From Palsa-506 sp963786975 (GTDB taxonomy: Bacteria; Actinomycetota; Actinomycetes; Streptosporangiales; Streptosporangiaceae), in NCBI GenBank assembly GCA_963786975.1, contig CAWBBE010000001.1, positions 811,358-875,357 on the forward strand: a stretch of DNA of 64,000 nt, written 5' to 3'. The notes beneath the pieces are model-generated. The model ran no database searches. It had not been told where the DNA came from and saw only the letters and a list, made by a program, of their open reading frames with translations. This document shows positions 45,832-54,321 of this stretch, piece by piece; within the stretch, counting starts at the first letter, position 1; each line of letters begins with the position of its first letter. The position numbers and the translations under genes were made by a program.

Positions 45832-47112
45832 GTGGCCCTGGTCGTACAGAAGTACGGTGGATCCTCGGTAGCCGACGCCGACGGCATTAAGCGGGTAGCC
45901 CAGCGCATCGTCGCGGCCAGGAAGGCCGGCGACTCGGTGGTAGTCGTGGTGTCGGCCATGGGCGACACCACTGACGAGCTGCGCGACCTGGCCAATCAGG
46001 TCAGCCCGCTGCCGCCCGGCCGCGAGCTCGACATGCTGCTGACCGCCGGGGAGCGGATATCGATGGCGCTGCTGGCCATGGCTATCGCCAACCTCGGCCT
46101 GGAGGGCCGTTCGTTCACCGGCTCGCAGGCAGGCGTGATCACCGACTCCGCGCACGGCAACGCCCGGATCATCGACGTGACGCCGGGCCGGATCCAGGCG
46201 GCGCTGACGGCGGGCGCCATCCCGATCGTGGCCGGCTTCCAGGGCGTGTCGCAGGACACCAAGGACATCACGACGCTCGGCCGGGGGGCCTCGGACACCA
46301 CGGCCGTCGCGCTCGCCGCCGCCCTCAGCGCCGACGTGTGCGAGATCTACACCGACGTGGACGGCGTGTTCACCGCTGACCCGCGCATCGTTCCCGGCGC
46401 CCGGCGCATCCCGCGGATCTCCTACGAGGAGATGCTGGAGATGGCTGCCTGCGGGGCGAAGGTGCTGATGCTGCGCTGCGTGGAGTACGCGCGGCGGTAC
46501 GGCATCCCGATTCACGTGCGGTCATCCTTCAGCAACCGGGAAGGCACCTGGGTCGCCAGCACGCCACGGCAGGAAACGGAGAGCAGCGAGATGGAGCAGG
46601 CGATCATTTCCGGTGTCGCGCATGACCGGAGCGAGGCGAAGATCACCGTCGTCGGCGTGCCGGACAAGGTCGGCGAGGCGGCCAGGATCTTCCGGGTCAT
46701 CTCCGCCGCGGCGATCAACATCGACATGATCGTGCAGAACGTCTCCGCCGCCGCGACCGGGCGCACCGACATCTCGTTCACCCTGCCGCGGGAGGACGGC
46801 CAGGCGGCGATGACCTCGCTGCGGCAACTTCAGGACGAGGTGGGCTTCGACTCGCTGCTCTACAACGACAGGATCGGCAAGGTCTCGGTGGTCGGGGCCG
46901 GGATGCGGTCCCATCCTGGCGTCAGCGCCACCTTCTTCGGCGCGCTGGCCGAGGCCGGGGTGAACATCGAGATGATCTCCACCTCGGAGATCCGGATCTC
47001 GGTCGTGGTCGACGAGAACGACGTCGGCGTGGCGGTGGGCGCGGCGCACGCGGCGTTCAACCTCGGCTCCGGCGAGGAGGCCGCGGTCGTCTACGGGGGG
47101 ACGGGCCGGTGA
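45832..47112 (+). CDS. lysC: Aspartate kinase
   Basis: GTG start after AAAGGAGCGGCG. The 426-aa kinase phosphorylates aspartate, the first step to lysine, threonine, methionine and diaminopimelate. The kinase domain has VVQKYGGSSVADA at the N-terminus and TLGRGASDTTAVALAA; two ACT domains follow (about 265-425). An internal ATG at 46591 (MEQAIISGVAHDRSEAKITV) with a nearby GAGCAGCGAG matches the known beta-subunit start of corynebacterial-type enzymes, so an alpha2beta2 enzyme is likely. ACT residues predict feedback control. Overlaps asd by GTGA. Confidence 0.97.
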   Translation: MALVVQKYGGSSVADADGIKRVAQRIVAARKAGDSVVVVVSAMGDTTDELRDLANQVSPLPPGRELDMLLTAGERISMALLAMAIANLGLEGRSFTGSQAGVITDSAHGNARIIDVTPGRIQAALTAGAIPIVAGFQGVSQDTKDITTLGRGASDTTAVALAAALSADVCEIYTDVDGVFTADPRIVPGARRIPRISYEEMLEMAACGAKVLMLRCVEYARRYGIPIHVRSSFSNREGTWVASTPRQETESSEMEQAIISGVAHDRSEAKITVVGVPDKVGEAARIFRVISAAAINIDMIVQNVSAAATGRTDISFTLPREDGQAAMTSLRQLQDEVGFDSLLYNDRIGKVSVVGAGMRSHPGVSATFFGALAEAGVNIEMISTSEIRISVVVDENDVGVAVGAAHAAFNLGSGEEAAVVYGGTGR

Positions 47113-48194
47113 CCGCCTCGCGGCAGCACGCCAGCCATCGCGCCCGGCCGGTGCTGGCCGTCGTCGGCGCCACCGGCGCGGTCGGCACGGTCATGCTCGA
47201 CATCCTGTCCACCAGGGATGATGTCTGGGGCGAGATCAGGCTGGTCGCCTCACCCCGGTCGGCCGGGCGGCGGCTGACGGTCCGCGGCCGGCGAACCGAG
47301 GTTCTCGGGCTCACCCCCGATGTCTTCGAGGGCGTCGACCTGGCCATGTTCGACGTGCCCGACGAGGTGTCGGCCGCCTGGGCGCCGGTCGCCGTTGAGC
47401 ACGGCGTGGTGGTGATCGACAAGTCCGGGGCGTTCCGGATGGACCCGCAGGTCCCCCTCGTGGTGCCCGAGATCAATCCCGGCCAGGCCGCGATCCGGCC
47501 GAGGGGGATCATCGCGGTGCCGAACTGCACCACGCTCTCGCTGATCGTGCCGATGGCCGCGCTGCACCGGGCGTTCGGCCTGCGCGAGCTCGTCGTCGCC
47601 TCCTACCAGGCAGCATCAGGAGCGGGCCAGGCGGGCGTGGACGCGCTTTACGACCAGCTGGGCAAGGTGGCCGGGAACCGGTCCCTCGGCCAGCGGGCCG
47701 GCGACCTGCGCGGCGCGCTCGGCAGCCTCGCGCCGTTCACCGCCCCGCTGGCGCTGAACGTGGTGCCCTGGGCGGGCTCGGTCCGGGGCGAGGGCTGGTC
47801 ATCAGAGGAACTGAAGATCCGCGACGAATCGCGCAAGATCCTCGGCATGCCGGGCCTGAAGGTGTCCGCGACCTGCGTCCGGGTGCCGGTGGTGACCACC
47901 CACTCGGTGGCCGTGCATGCGGTATTCGACCGCGAGGTCACCCGGGAGGAAGCGCAGCGGGTGCTCAGCGGCACGCCCGGCGTCGTGCTGCTGGACGATC
48001 CGGCTGGTGCCGAGTACCCGACGCCCGCTGACGTGGTCGGGACCGATCCGACCTGGGTGGGCCGGGTACGCCAGAGCATGGACGACCATGCCGCGCTTGA
48101 CCTGTTCATCTGCGGCGACAACTTGCGCAAGGGAGCGGCGCTGAACGCCGCCCAGATCGCCGAGCTGCTCGTGCCGGAGCTTGCCGCGCGCTAG
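47109..48194 (+). CDS. asd: Aspartate-semialdehyde dehydrogenase
   Basis: A 361-aa NADPH-dependent enzyme reducing aspartyl phosphate to the semialdehyde. The nucleotide loop is VVGATGAVGTVML near the N-terminus and the catalytic Cys is near residue 140 in AVPNCTTLSLIVPM. Substrate residues lie around SYQAASGAGQAGVDAL. Translationally coupled to lysC. Its stop is 26 bp from the convergent dioxygenase gene, across a CCGG-rich repeat that may form the shared terminator. Confidence 0.97.
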   Translation: MTASRQHASHRARPVLAVVGATGAVGTVMLDILSTRDDVWGEIRLVASPRSAGRRLTVRGRRTEVLGLTPDVFEGVDLAMFDVPDEVSAAWAPVAVEHGVVVIDKSGAFRMDPQVPLVVPEINPGQAAIRPRGIIAVPNCTTLSLIVPMAALHRAFGLRELVVASYQAASGAGQAGVDALYDQLGKVAGNRSLGQRAGDLRGALGSLAPFTAPLALNVVPWAGSVRGEGWSSEELKIRDESRKILGMPGLKVSATCVRVPVVTTHSVAVHAVFDREVTREEAQRVLSGTPGVVLLDDPAGAEYPTPADVVGTDPTWVGRVRQSMDDHAALDLFICGDNLRKGAALNAAQIAELLVPELAAR

Positions 48195-48220
48195 CCGCCG
48201 GCCCGCTAGCTCCCGGCACG

Positions 48221-49122
48221 CTAGCCGCCGGCCGGCCGGCCGGCCGCCGGGCGCCCGGCGGCCAGCCGGAAGTCGAAGGGCACGTCGAAGAACGGCCCCG
48301 GCATCCCGAGCCGCGCGATCGCCGCCGGGTCATCCTGCCGGGTGAACGGCAGGATGAGCCCGTCGCGGACGCCGAAGGCGGCGTCGCTGTCCAGGTACTC
48401 GTCGCCGGCCACGAACAGGTGCGTGATCAGCGGCCGGTATCCGTCCGCGCGTACCTCGGCGTGGATATGCGCGGGCCGCATCGGGTGCCGGTGCAGTGCC
48501 CGCAGCAACTCCCCGCCGGTGCCGTCCACCGGCACCGGGTAGCTGGCCGGACGCACGGTCCGTACCAGGTACGAGCCGTCGTCGCCGGTCACCAGCAGCG
48601 CGCGCAGGTTGCGCTGGCCTGCGCCGCGTCCTGGACGTCATACCGGCCGCGGTCGTCGGACTGCCAGATGTCGATCGTGGCGCCGGCCACCGGGGCACCG
48701 TCCGGGCCGGTCACGGTCCCGTGCAGCACGGTCCAGCCGCCGCGCTCCCACTCCGCCCCGGTGGCGATGATCGCTCCCATCTCCCGCGGCGGCGCCGCGG
48801 TGTGGAACGGCCCCTCGACGGTGCTCGGCGTGCCGGGACCCTCGTTGCTCAGCCGGTCGACCAGCGAGGACAGCGCGAGCAGGTCGGACAGCAAGATGAA
48901 CTCGTGCCGGTCAGCGGTGCAGAACCGGCCGGTCCTGGCCAGGAAGTCGAGGCCGTAGCGCCACTCGTCCGGCGTGGGCCTGGTTTCCAGGACGAACTCG
49001 TGCAGGTGCCGGATCAGCGCGGTCAGCAGCTCCGCGGTGCGCGGGCGGTCCGCCCGCACCTGGGCCAGGACCCGGTCGGTCAGGCTAGTCCCGGGTGCGT
49101 CCGGCGCGGCCGGCTCCGCCAT
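48221..49122 (-). pseudogene. Intradiol ring-cleavage dioxygenase (catechol 1,2-dioxygenase type), frame broken near 48615
   Basis: From ATG 49122 the N-terminal dimerisation domain and LLSDLLALSSLVDRLSNEGP, then DIWQSDDRGRYDVQD are intact. The next frame gives QRNLRALLVTGDDGSYLVRT and the iron ligands in RPAHIHAEVRADGYRPLITH. One missing C (GCCAGCGC for GCCCAGCGC) explains the shift. Tyr and His ligands of the Fe(III) site are visible (GRYD, HIH). Repaired length about 300 aa. It opens catechol or hydroxyquinol to a muconate; the N-terminal domain resembles hydroxyquinol dioxygenases. No pathway partners adjoin. Confidence 0.87.
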
Positions 49123-49272
49123 GATCTGCTCCTTCCGCCGGCCGGGCCGCCGGCCCGGCCATCCGGCTACCGAGCCTAGCCACGCCCGGGCCGGGGCAAA
49201 TAGTTTGACCGGCGGGACGGCGTGAACCTACGGTCGGCGGGGACGGCAGCGGCCAGGAAGCGGAAGTTAACG

Positions 49273-49309
49273 AGATATATCTTGACACCTGGCTGGCGGT
49301 CCCGATAAT
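49273..49309 (+). promoter_or_regulatory. Promoter of the MMPL gene with AGATATATCT palindrome
   Basis: TTGACA (49282-49287), 16 bases, GATAAT (49304-49309) is a near-consensus promoter. The perfect 10-bp palindrome AGATATATCT (49273-49282) abuts the -35 element. AT-rich palindromes of this kind are typical PadR/TetR targets, but no such regulator is encoded nearby. Confidence 0.6.
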
Positions 49310-49409
49310 CAGAAAGTGCGGGCCTGCCCGATGAGTACCGCAGAGCGGGCAAGTCAGATGACCAGGAAGACGGGCGGGGGAGCCGTCCGTCACCGATCTA
49401 GGGGATCCG

Positions 49410-51521
49410 ATGAGCAAAGTCAGCGCAGTCGCGAGCCTGCCCGCCGGGCGCCGGACCAAGTGGTTCGTGCTCGCCTTCTGGCTGATCGTGGTGGCACTGG
49501 CCGGACCGCTGTCCGGCAAGCTGATGGGCGTGGAGAAGAACGACGCGTCGTCGTGGCTCCCGGCCAGGGCCGAGTCGACTAAGGTTCTGGACCTGCAGTC
49601 CAGGTTCCTGTCCCCGAACGTGTTCCCCGCGGTCGTGGTGTACGACCGCGCGTCCGGCCTGACCGCGGCCGACCGCGCCAAGGCGGCCGCCGACGCGCGC
49701 AGCTTCGCGCGGCAGCGAGGTGTACTGGCCAGCCAGGTGGCCGGCCCGATCCCGGCCCGGGACGGCCAGGCGATCGAGACCGTCGTCCCGGTCAACCTCG
49801 GTCACAACGGCTGGAATCAGGCGGGCACGGCTGCCACCTCGCTCCGCACGGTCGCCACCAACGGCGCGAACGGCATGAGCGTGCACATCACCGGGCCGCT
49901 GGGCACCGCGGCGGACTCGAGTAAGGCATTCAAGGGCATCGACAGCACGCTGCTGTACGCCACGCTGACCGTGGTGATCGTGCTGCTGCTGATCACCTAC
50001 CGCAGCCCGGTGCTGTGGCTGCTCCCGGTCATCTCGGCCGGCGTCGCGCTGACCAGCGCGGAAGCGCTGATCTACCTGCTGGCCAAGCACGCGGGCCTGA
50101 CCGTGAACGCGCAGAGCGCCGGCATCCTCTACGTGCTCGTTTTCGGCGCCGGCACCGACTATGCCCTGCTGCTGACCGCGCGGTACCGGGAGGAACTGCG
50201 CCGCCACGAGGACCGGCACGAGGCGATGGCGGTGGCCCTGCGCCGGGCCGGCCCGGCGATCATCGCGAGCGCGGGCACGGTCATGCTCAGCCTGCTGGTT
50301 CTGGTCATCGCCGAGCTGAACTCGACCAAGGGCATGGGCCCGGTGCTGGCCATCGGCGTCGGCGTCGCGCTGCTCGCCATGATCACGCTGCTCCCGGCGC
50401 TGCTGGTGACCTGCGGCCGCTGGGTGTTCTGGCCGGCCAAGCCCAGGTTCGGCTCGGCCGAGCCGACCACCGGCGGCTTCTGGGCGCGGGTCGGCCGGCG
50501 CATCGCCTCCCGGCCGCGGATCGTCTGGGTGACCACCGCCCTGGTCCTCGGCGCGATGGCGCTCGGCCTGACCGGGCTGAAGGCCGGCGGCCTGACCAAT
50601 GCCGAGTCCTTCCGCGGCCACCCGGACTCGGTGGTCGGCGAGAGCGTGCTGGCCAGGCACTTCCCGGCGGGCGCCGGGCAGCCGGTAATCGTGGTCGGCA
50701 ACGAGTCCAAGACCGCGCAGCTAAGGTCCGCGTTCAGCGGAACCAGCGGGATCACCGCGGTCACGCCGCCCGCGGTGAAGGCCGGCCATGCCTACCTCGA
50801 AGGCACGCTCACCGTGCCGCCGGACAGCCAGGCCGCCTACACGACGATCGACCGGGTGCGGTCGGCCGTGCACGCCGTTCCCGGCGCGGACGCGCTGGTC
50901 GGCGGCAACACGGCGATCAACCTGGACGTGCAGCGCGCTGCCGCGCATGACCGGCTGGTCATCATCCCGGCCATCCTGGTGGTGGTCTTCCTCATCCTGG
51001 CGCTGCTGCTGCGGGCGATCGTCGCGCCGGTCATGCTGATCGCGACCGTCGTGCTCTCGTTTGGCGCTGCCCTCGGTGTCAGCGCGCTGGTCTTCAACAA
51101 CCTGTTCAACTTCGGCGGGGCGGACACCTCGTTCCCGTTGTTCGTCTTCGTGTTCCTGGTGGCGCTCGGCATCGACTACAACATCTTCCTGATGACCCGG
51201 GTCAGGGAGGAGGCGAAGCGGCACGGCACCAGGCGCGGCGCGCTGACCGCGCTGGCGGCGACCGGCGGCGTGATCACCTCGGCCGGTGCGGTGCTGGCCG
51301 GCACGTTCGCGGTGCTCGGCACGCTGCCGGTGACGTTCCTGGCCGAACTCGGATTCGCGGTGGCGTTCGGCGTGCTGCTGGACACCCTCGTCGTCCGCTC
51401 GGTGCTCGTCACAGCGCTGAACCTGGACATCGGCCGGTGGATCTGGTGGCCGAGCAAGCTGGCCAGGGAATCCGTCCCGGAGCCAGTCCGGCCGGTCGAG
51501 CATCACGCGCCGGTCCGCTAG
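49410..51521 (+). CDS. MMPL-family RND exporter
   Basis: A 703-aa protein with about 12 helices in two repeats, each preceded by an extracytoplasmic loop. Visible motifs are FWLIVVALAGPLSGKL at the first helix, YVLVFGAGTDYALLLTARYR (RND/MMPL GxxxDY) and its second copy VFLVALGIDYNIFLMTRVRE. MMPL proteins use proton motive force to export lipids, glycolipids or drugs. Stands alone between divergent promoter and terminator. About 100 nt of leader lies between promoter and ATG. Confidence 0.94.
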   Translation: MSKVSAVASLPAGRRTKWFVLAFWLIVVALAGPLSGKLMGVEKNDASSWLPARAESTKVLDLQSRFLSPNVFPAVVVYDRASGLTAADRAKAAADARSFARQRGVLASQVAGPIPARDGQAIETVVPVNLGHNGWNQAGTAATSLRTVATNGANGMSVHITGPLGTAADSSKAFKGIDSTLLYATLTVVIVLLLITYRSPVLWLLPVISAGVALTSAEALIYLLAKHAGLTVNAQSAGILYVLVFGAGTDYALLLTARYREELRRHEDRHEAMAVALRRAGPAIIASAGTVMLSLLVLVIAELNSTKGMGPVLAIGVGVALLAMITLLPALLVTCGRWVFWPAKPRFGSAEPTTGGFWARVGRRIASRPRIVWVTTALVLGAMALGLTGLKAGGLTNAESFRGHPDSVVGESVLARHFPAGAGQPVIVVGNESKTAQLRSAFSGTSGITAVTPPAVKAGHAYLEGTLTVPPDSQAAYTTIDRVRSAVHAVPGADALVGGNTAINLDVQRAAAHDRLVIIPAILVVVFLILALLLRAIVAPVMLIATVVLSFGAALGVSALVFNNLFNFGGADTSFPLFVFVFLVALGIDYNIFLMTRVREEAKRHGTRRGALTALAATGGVITSAGAVLAGTFAVLGTLPVTFLAELGFAVAFGVLLDTLVVRSVLVTALNLDIGRWIWWPSKLARESVPEPVRPVEHHAPVR

Positions 51522-51562
51522 CCAGCCGGCCGCCGCACCACGGCGGCAATCCCGCGGCTGGT

Positions 51563-51608
51563 GAATCCCGCGGCCGCTCCCCGGACTGGGTGAGCGGCCG
51601 CGGGATTC
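51563..51608 (+). terminator. Perfect 17-bp hairpin after the MMPL gene
   Basis: GAATCCCGCGGCCGCTC (51563-51579) and its exact inverse complement (51592-51608) enclose a 12-base loop, 42 bases after the MMPL stop. Confidence 0.75.
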
Positions 51609-52159
51609 GCGCGCCGGAATCGCGCACTCCCCGTCGGCGTATCCGCCTGGCCCCGGATTACCGGAATACCGGCCGGGGCCATGGAATGTTAACGGAGTGG
51701 CAACTAACCGTGCGGTGCGGTGCTTAATTGTCGCTATCGGTGATTAACCGCGGACCACGCGGGTAAGCATCTCGCCGGGCCAGCATACGATCCCGGATGG
51801 CCAGTTCAATCGTCAATCGTCCGGGCCGTATATCGCTGGCTGCGGGGGAAATTAGTGTCGCAGTCGGCTATCCCTGGGGAGGGTACGTTGACTACGCAAG
51901 GCGGCAGCTGGCGGCTAGCCACTGCCCAGCTTGCCGACCGACTCAGCGGGCCTGCTGAGCTGGCCATGGCACGGCCGCGGTGAGCGGCCCGCCAGGTAAT
52001 TCAGGCCGGGAAACCAGGCTCCCGGCGAGCCGCCGCCCGGCTGCCCGTGCCGTTGCGAGGCGCGGCATTTTCTAACTCTGCCCAGCGGCATCCTGCGATC
52101 CGATGATGCGCTTGCCCGCCATGTCGTCATGCCAGCGAGCGCCGGTAAAGGAGCTAATC
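51609..52159. other. Long leader/intergenic region before the glycosyltransferase operon
   Basis: The gap has unusually low GC between about 51650 and 51900, with repeated TTAAC/TTAAT motifs (51689, 51725, 51743). A 31-codon frame starts TTG at 51888 after GGGGAGGG, reading TTQGGSWRLATAQLADRLSG, but it has no known relatives in my memory. A structured leader or promoter cluster for the 52160 operon is likely; no riboswitch class was recognised. Confidence 0.45.
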
Positions 52160-53293
52160 ATGCCCACGGATTACGCCCTGCTCAGTACCTATCCGCCGAC
52201 TCAGTGCGGACTGGCGACGTTCAGCGCGGCATTGCTTGCGCACCTTCCGGAGCCAGGCGACAGCGTTGGCGTCGTGCGGGTAATCGATGAGCCGGCACCG
52301 CGGAATTCGCCGCTGGTCGTGCATGACCTGGTGAACGGCTCGGCCGCGAGCGCGGCAGCGGCGGTCGGCGTTATCGATGACTTCGACGTCGCGATCGTGC
52401 AGCACGAATACGGCATCTACGGCGGCCGGGACGGCGCGGAACTCATCCCGTTGCTGACCGCGCTGACGGTGCCGAGCATCGTGGTCCTGCACACCGTCCT
52501 GGCGGATCCGACGGATCACCAGCGGATGGTCCTCGCTGAGATCATCGCGGCGGCCGGCACGGTCGTGACGATGACGCAGACCGGCCGCTCGCGCGTGCTG
52601 GACATGTACGGCACCAGCCCCGACAAGGTCTTCGTGGTACCGCACGGCGCGGCTGGCACCTTGGCGGCCAGGTCGTCGTCGCGCCGGCCGGCCGGCGGCC
52701 CGCGGGTGCTGACCTGGGGACTGCTGGGGCCGGGCAAGGGAATCGAGCACGCGATCGAGGCGATCGCCCTGCTCCGCGGGGCCGGCCTGGCGGTGGACTA
52801 CACGGTGGCTGGCCAGACCCACCCGCGGGTGCGGGCCCGCAGCGGCGAGGCCTACCGCCAGTCGCTGCAGGCCCTGGCGCGGGCCCGGGGAGTCGACGAC
52901 ACGGTGCACTTCGACGGCAGGTACCTGCCGGTCAGCGCGCTCGTCGATCTCGTCGGCACCGCGGATGTCGTGCTGCTGCCCTACGACTCGGTGGAGCAGG
53001 TCACCTCCGGGGTGCTGATCGAGGCCGTAACGGCGGCGAAGCCGGTGATCTCGACCAGGTTCCCGCACGCCGTCGAGCTGCTCAGCGACGGCGCCGGGCT
53101 GCTGATCGAGCGGAAGGATCCGGCCAGCATCGCCGCCGCGCTGCGCAGCGCGCTCACCGAGCCCGGCCTGGCCGGGCGGATGAGCAGGCGGGCGGCCGAC
53201 ATCGCGCCGCAGCTGCTGTGGCCGGCCGTAGCGGCCTGCTACCGGGAGCTCGCGTCCGCGCTCACCAGGACCCCGGCGGGGGTCACGCTATGA
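52160..53293 (+). CDS. Glycosyltransferase family 4
   Basis: ATG follows AAAGGAGCTAATC. A 377-aa GT-B enzyme with an N-terminal YALLSTYPPTQCGLATFSAA acceptor loop, the nucleotide-sugar domain LLGPGKGIEHAIEAIALL and the E-x7-E type motif in DSVEQVTSGVLIEAVTAAKP. N-terminal sequences of this form occur in mannosyltransferase-like proteins encoded with GH130 enzymes. Retaining, NDP- or GDP-sugar dependent. First gene of a three-gene operon with ATGA/GTGA junctions. Confidence 0.9.
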   Translation: MPTDYALLSTYPPTQCGLATFSAALLAHLPEPGDSVGVVRVIDEPAPRNSPLVVHDLVNGSAASAAAAVGVIDDFDVAIVQHEYGIYGGRDGAELIPLLTALTVPSIVVLHTVLADPTDHQRMVLAEIIAAAGTVVTMTQTGRSRVLDMYGTSPDKVFVVPHGAAGTLAARSSSRRPAGGPRVLTWGLLGPGKGIEHAIEAIALLRGAGLAVDYTVAGQTHPRVRARSGEAYRQSLQALARARGVDDTVHFDGRYLPVSALVDLVGTADVVLLPYDSVEQVTSGVLIEAVTAAKPVISTRFPHAVELLSDGAGLLIERKDPASIAAALRSALTEPGLAGRMSRRAADIAPQLLWPAVAACYRELASALTRTPAGVTL

Positions 53294-53304
53294 GGAGCAA
53301 CGCT

Positions 53305-54321
53305 ATGACCTGCCCTGCCGCGCCGTTCCGGCATCTGGAGCGGATGACCGACGAGATCGGCCTGCTGGAGCATGCCAACGGCATCGTGCCCAGGTACGAG
53401 CACGGGTACTGCGTCGACGACGTGGCCCGCGGCCTGATCGTGGTGTGCCGGGAGCCAGCGCCGCCAGCGGAGCTCGTTGCCATGGCGCACCGCTACCTCA
53501 GCTTCCTGGCGCAGGCTCAGGCGGCAGACGGCAGGTTCCGTAACCGCCTCGGCTACGACCGCCGCTGGCATGACCAGCCCGGCAACGCGGACTGCTGGGG
53601 CCGTGCCCTGTGGGGCCTCGGCACCGCCGCGCTGCGCGGGCCGGCCGCCGGCATCCGGGCAGAATCGCTGGCCCGGTTCACGCAGGGCACGCTGGCCAGG
53701 TCGCCGTGGCCGCACGCGATGGCCTTCGCCGCGCTCGGCGCCGCGGAGGTGCTGGACGGCTGGCCGGACCATGACGGCGCGCTCAGCCTGCTGGCCAGCG
53801 CGGCCGTGACGATCGGCGGGCCGGCCGCGGACGCGGCGTGGCCGTGGCCGGCGCCGCGGCTCAGCTACGCTAACGGTGCGGTTGCCGAGGCAGTCATCGT
53901 GGCAGGTGAGAGGCTTGGTGATGACAAAGTGCTGCAGGGCGGTCTGCGCATGCTGGAATGGCTGCTGGCAGGCGAGATCCGCGACGGCCACCTGTCCGTG
54001 GTGCCGGTCGGCGGCTGGGGCCCGGACGAGCCCCGGCCGGCCTTCGACCAGCAGCCGATCGAGGTGGCCGCGCTGGCCGACGCCTGCACCCGGGCGGCCG
54101 CCGTCACCGGTGACGCGAGCTGGCTGGCGGCGGTGGAAATATGCGTGGCCTGGTTCCTCGGCGATAACGACACCGGCGTCCCGCTGCTCGACGAGGAGAC
54201 CGGCGGCGGCTGCGACGGGCTTACCGCCACCGGCCGTAACGGCAACCAGGGCGCCGAGTCGACCATCGCGATGATCTCCGTACTGCAGCACGGACGCCGC
54301 CTGATCGCCGCATCGCGGTGA
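53305..54321 (+). CDS. Alpha/alpha-toroid glycan-active protein of the GT4-GH130 operon
   Basis: ATG 53305 is chosen because GAGGAG lies 7 nt before it; ATG 53290 overlaps the upstream stop. The roughly 338-aa protein has repeated helical pairs with GYCVDDVARGLIVV, FLAQAQAADGRFRNRLGYDR, GNADCWGRALWGLG and a C-terminal GRNGNQGAESTIAMISVLQH, the pattern of a six-hairpin toroid fold. Proteins of this kind are annotated as glycosyltransferase-like and always accompany GT4 and GH130 genes. Acidic residues in DDVAR and the E in QGAEST are candidate catalytic residues. No signal peptide. Confidence 0.8.
   Translation: MTCPAAPFRHLERMTDEIGLLEHANGIVPRYEHGYCVDDVARGLIVVCREPAPPAELVAMAHRYLSFLAQAQAADGRFRNRLGYDRRWHDQPGNADCWGRALWGLGTAALRGPAAGIRAESLARFTQGTLARSPWPHAMAFAALGAAEVLDGWPDHDGALSLLASAAVTIGGPAADAAWPWPAPRLSYANGAVAEAVIVAGERLGDDKVLQGGLRMLEWLLAGEIRDGHLSVVPVGGWGPDEPRPAFDQQPIEVAALADACTRAAAVTGDASWLAAVEICVAWFLGDNDTGVPLLDEETGGGCDGLTATGRNGNQGAESTIAMISVLQHGRRLIAASR

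Noticed and set aside
48195..48250. CCGGCCGGCCGG run between asd and the dioxygenase as a repeat element
   Set aside because: Simple short GC repeat at convergent gene ends; most likely part of a terminator.
51680..51900. Possible riboswitch before the glycosyltransferase operon
   Set aside because: Low GC and long leader are suggestive, but no conserved core of a known class (c-di-AMP, SAM, cobalamin, TPP) could be traced.
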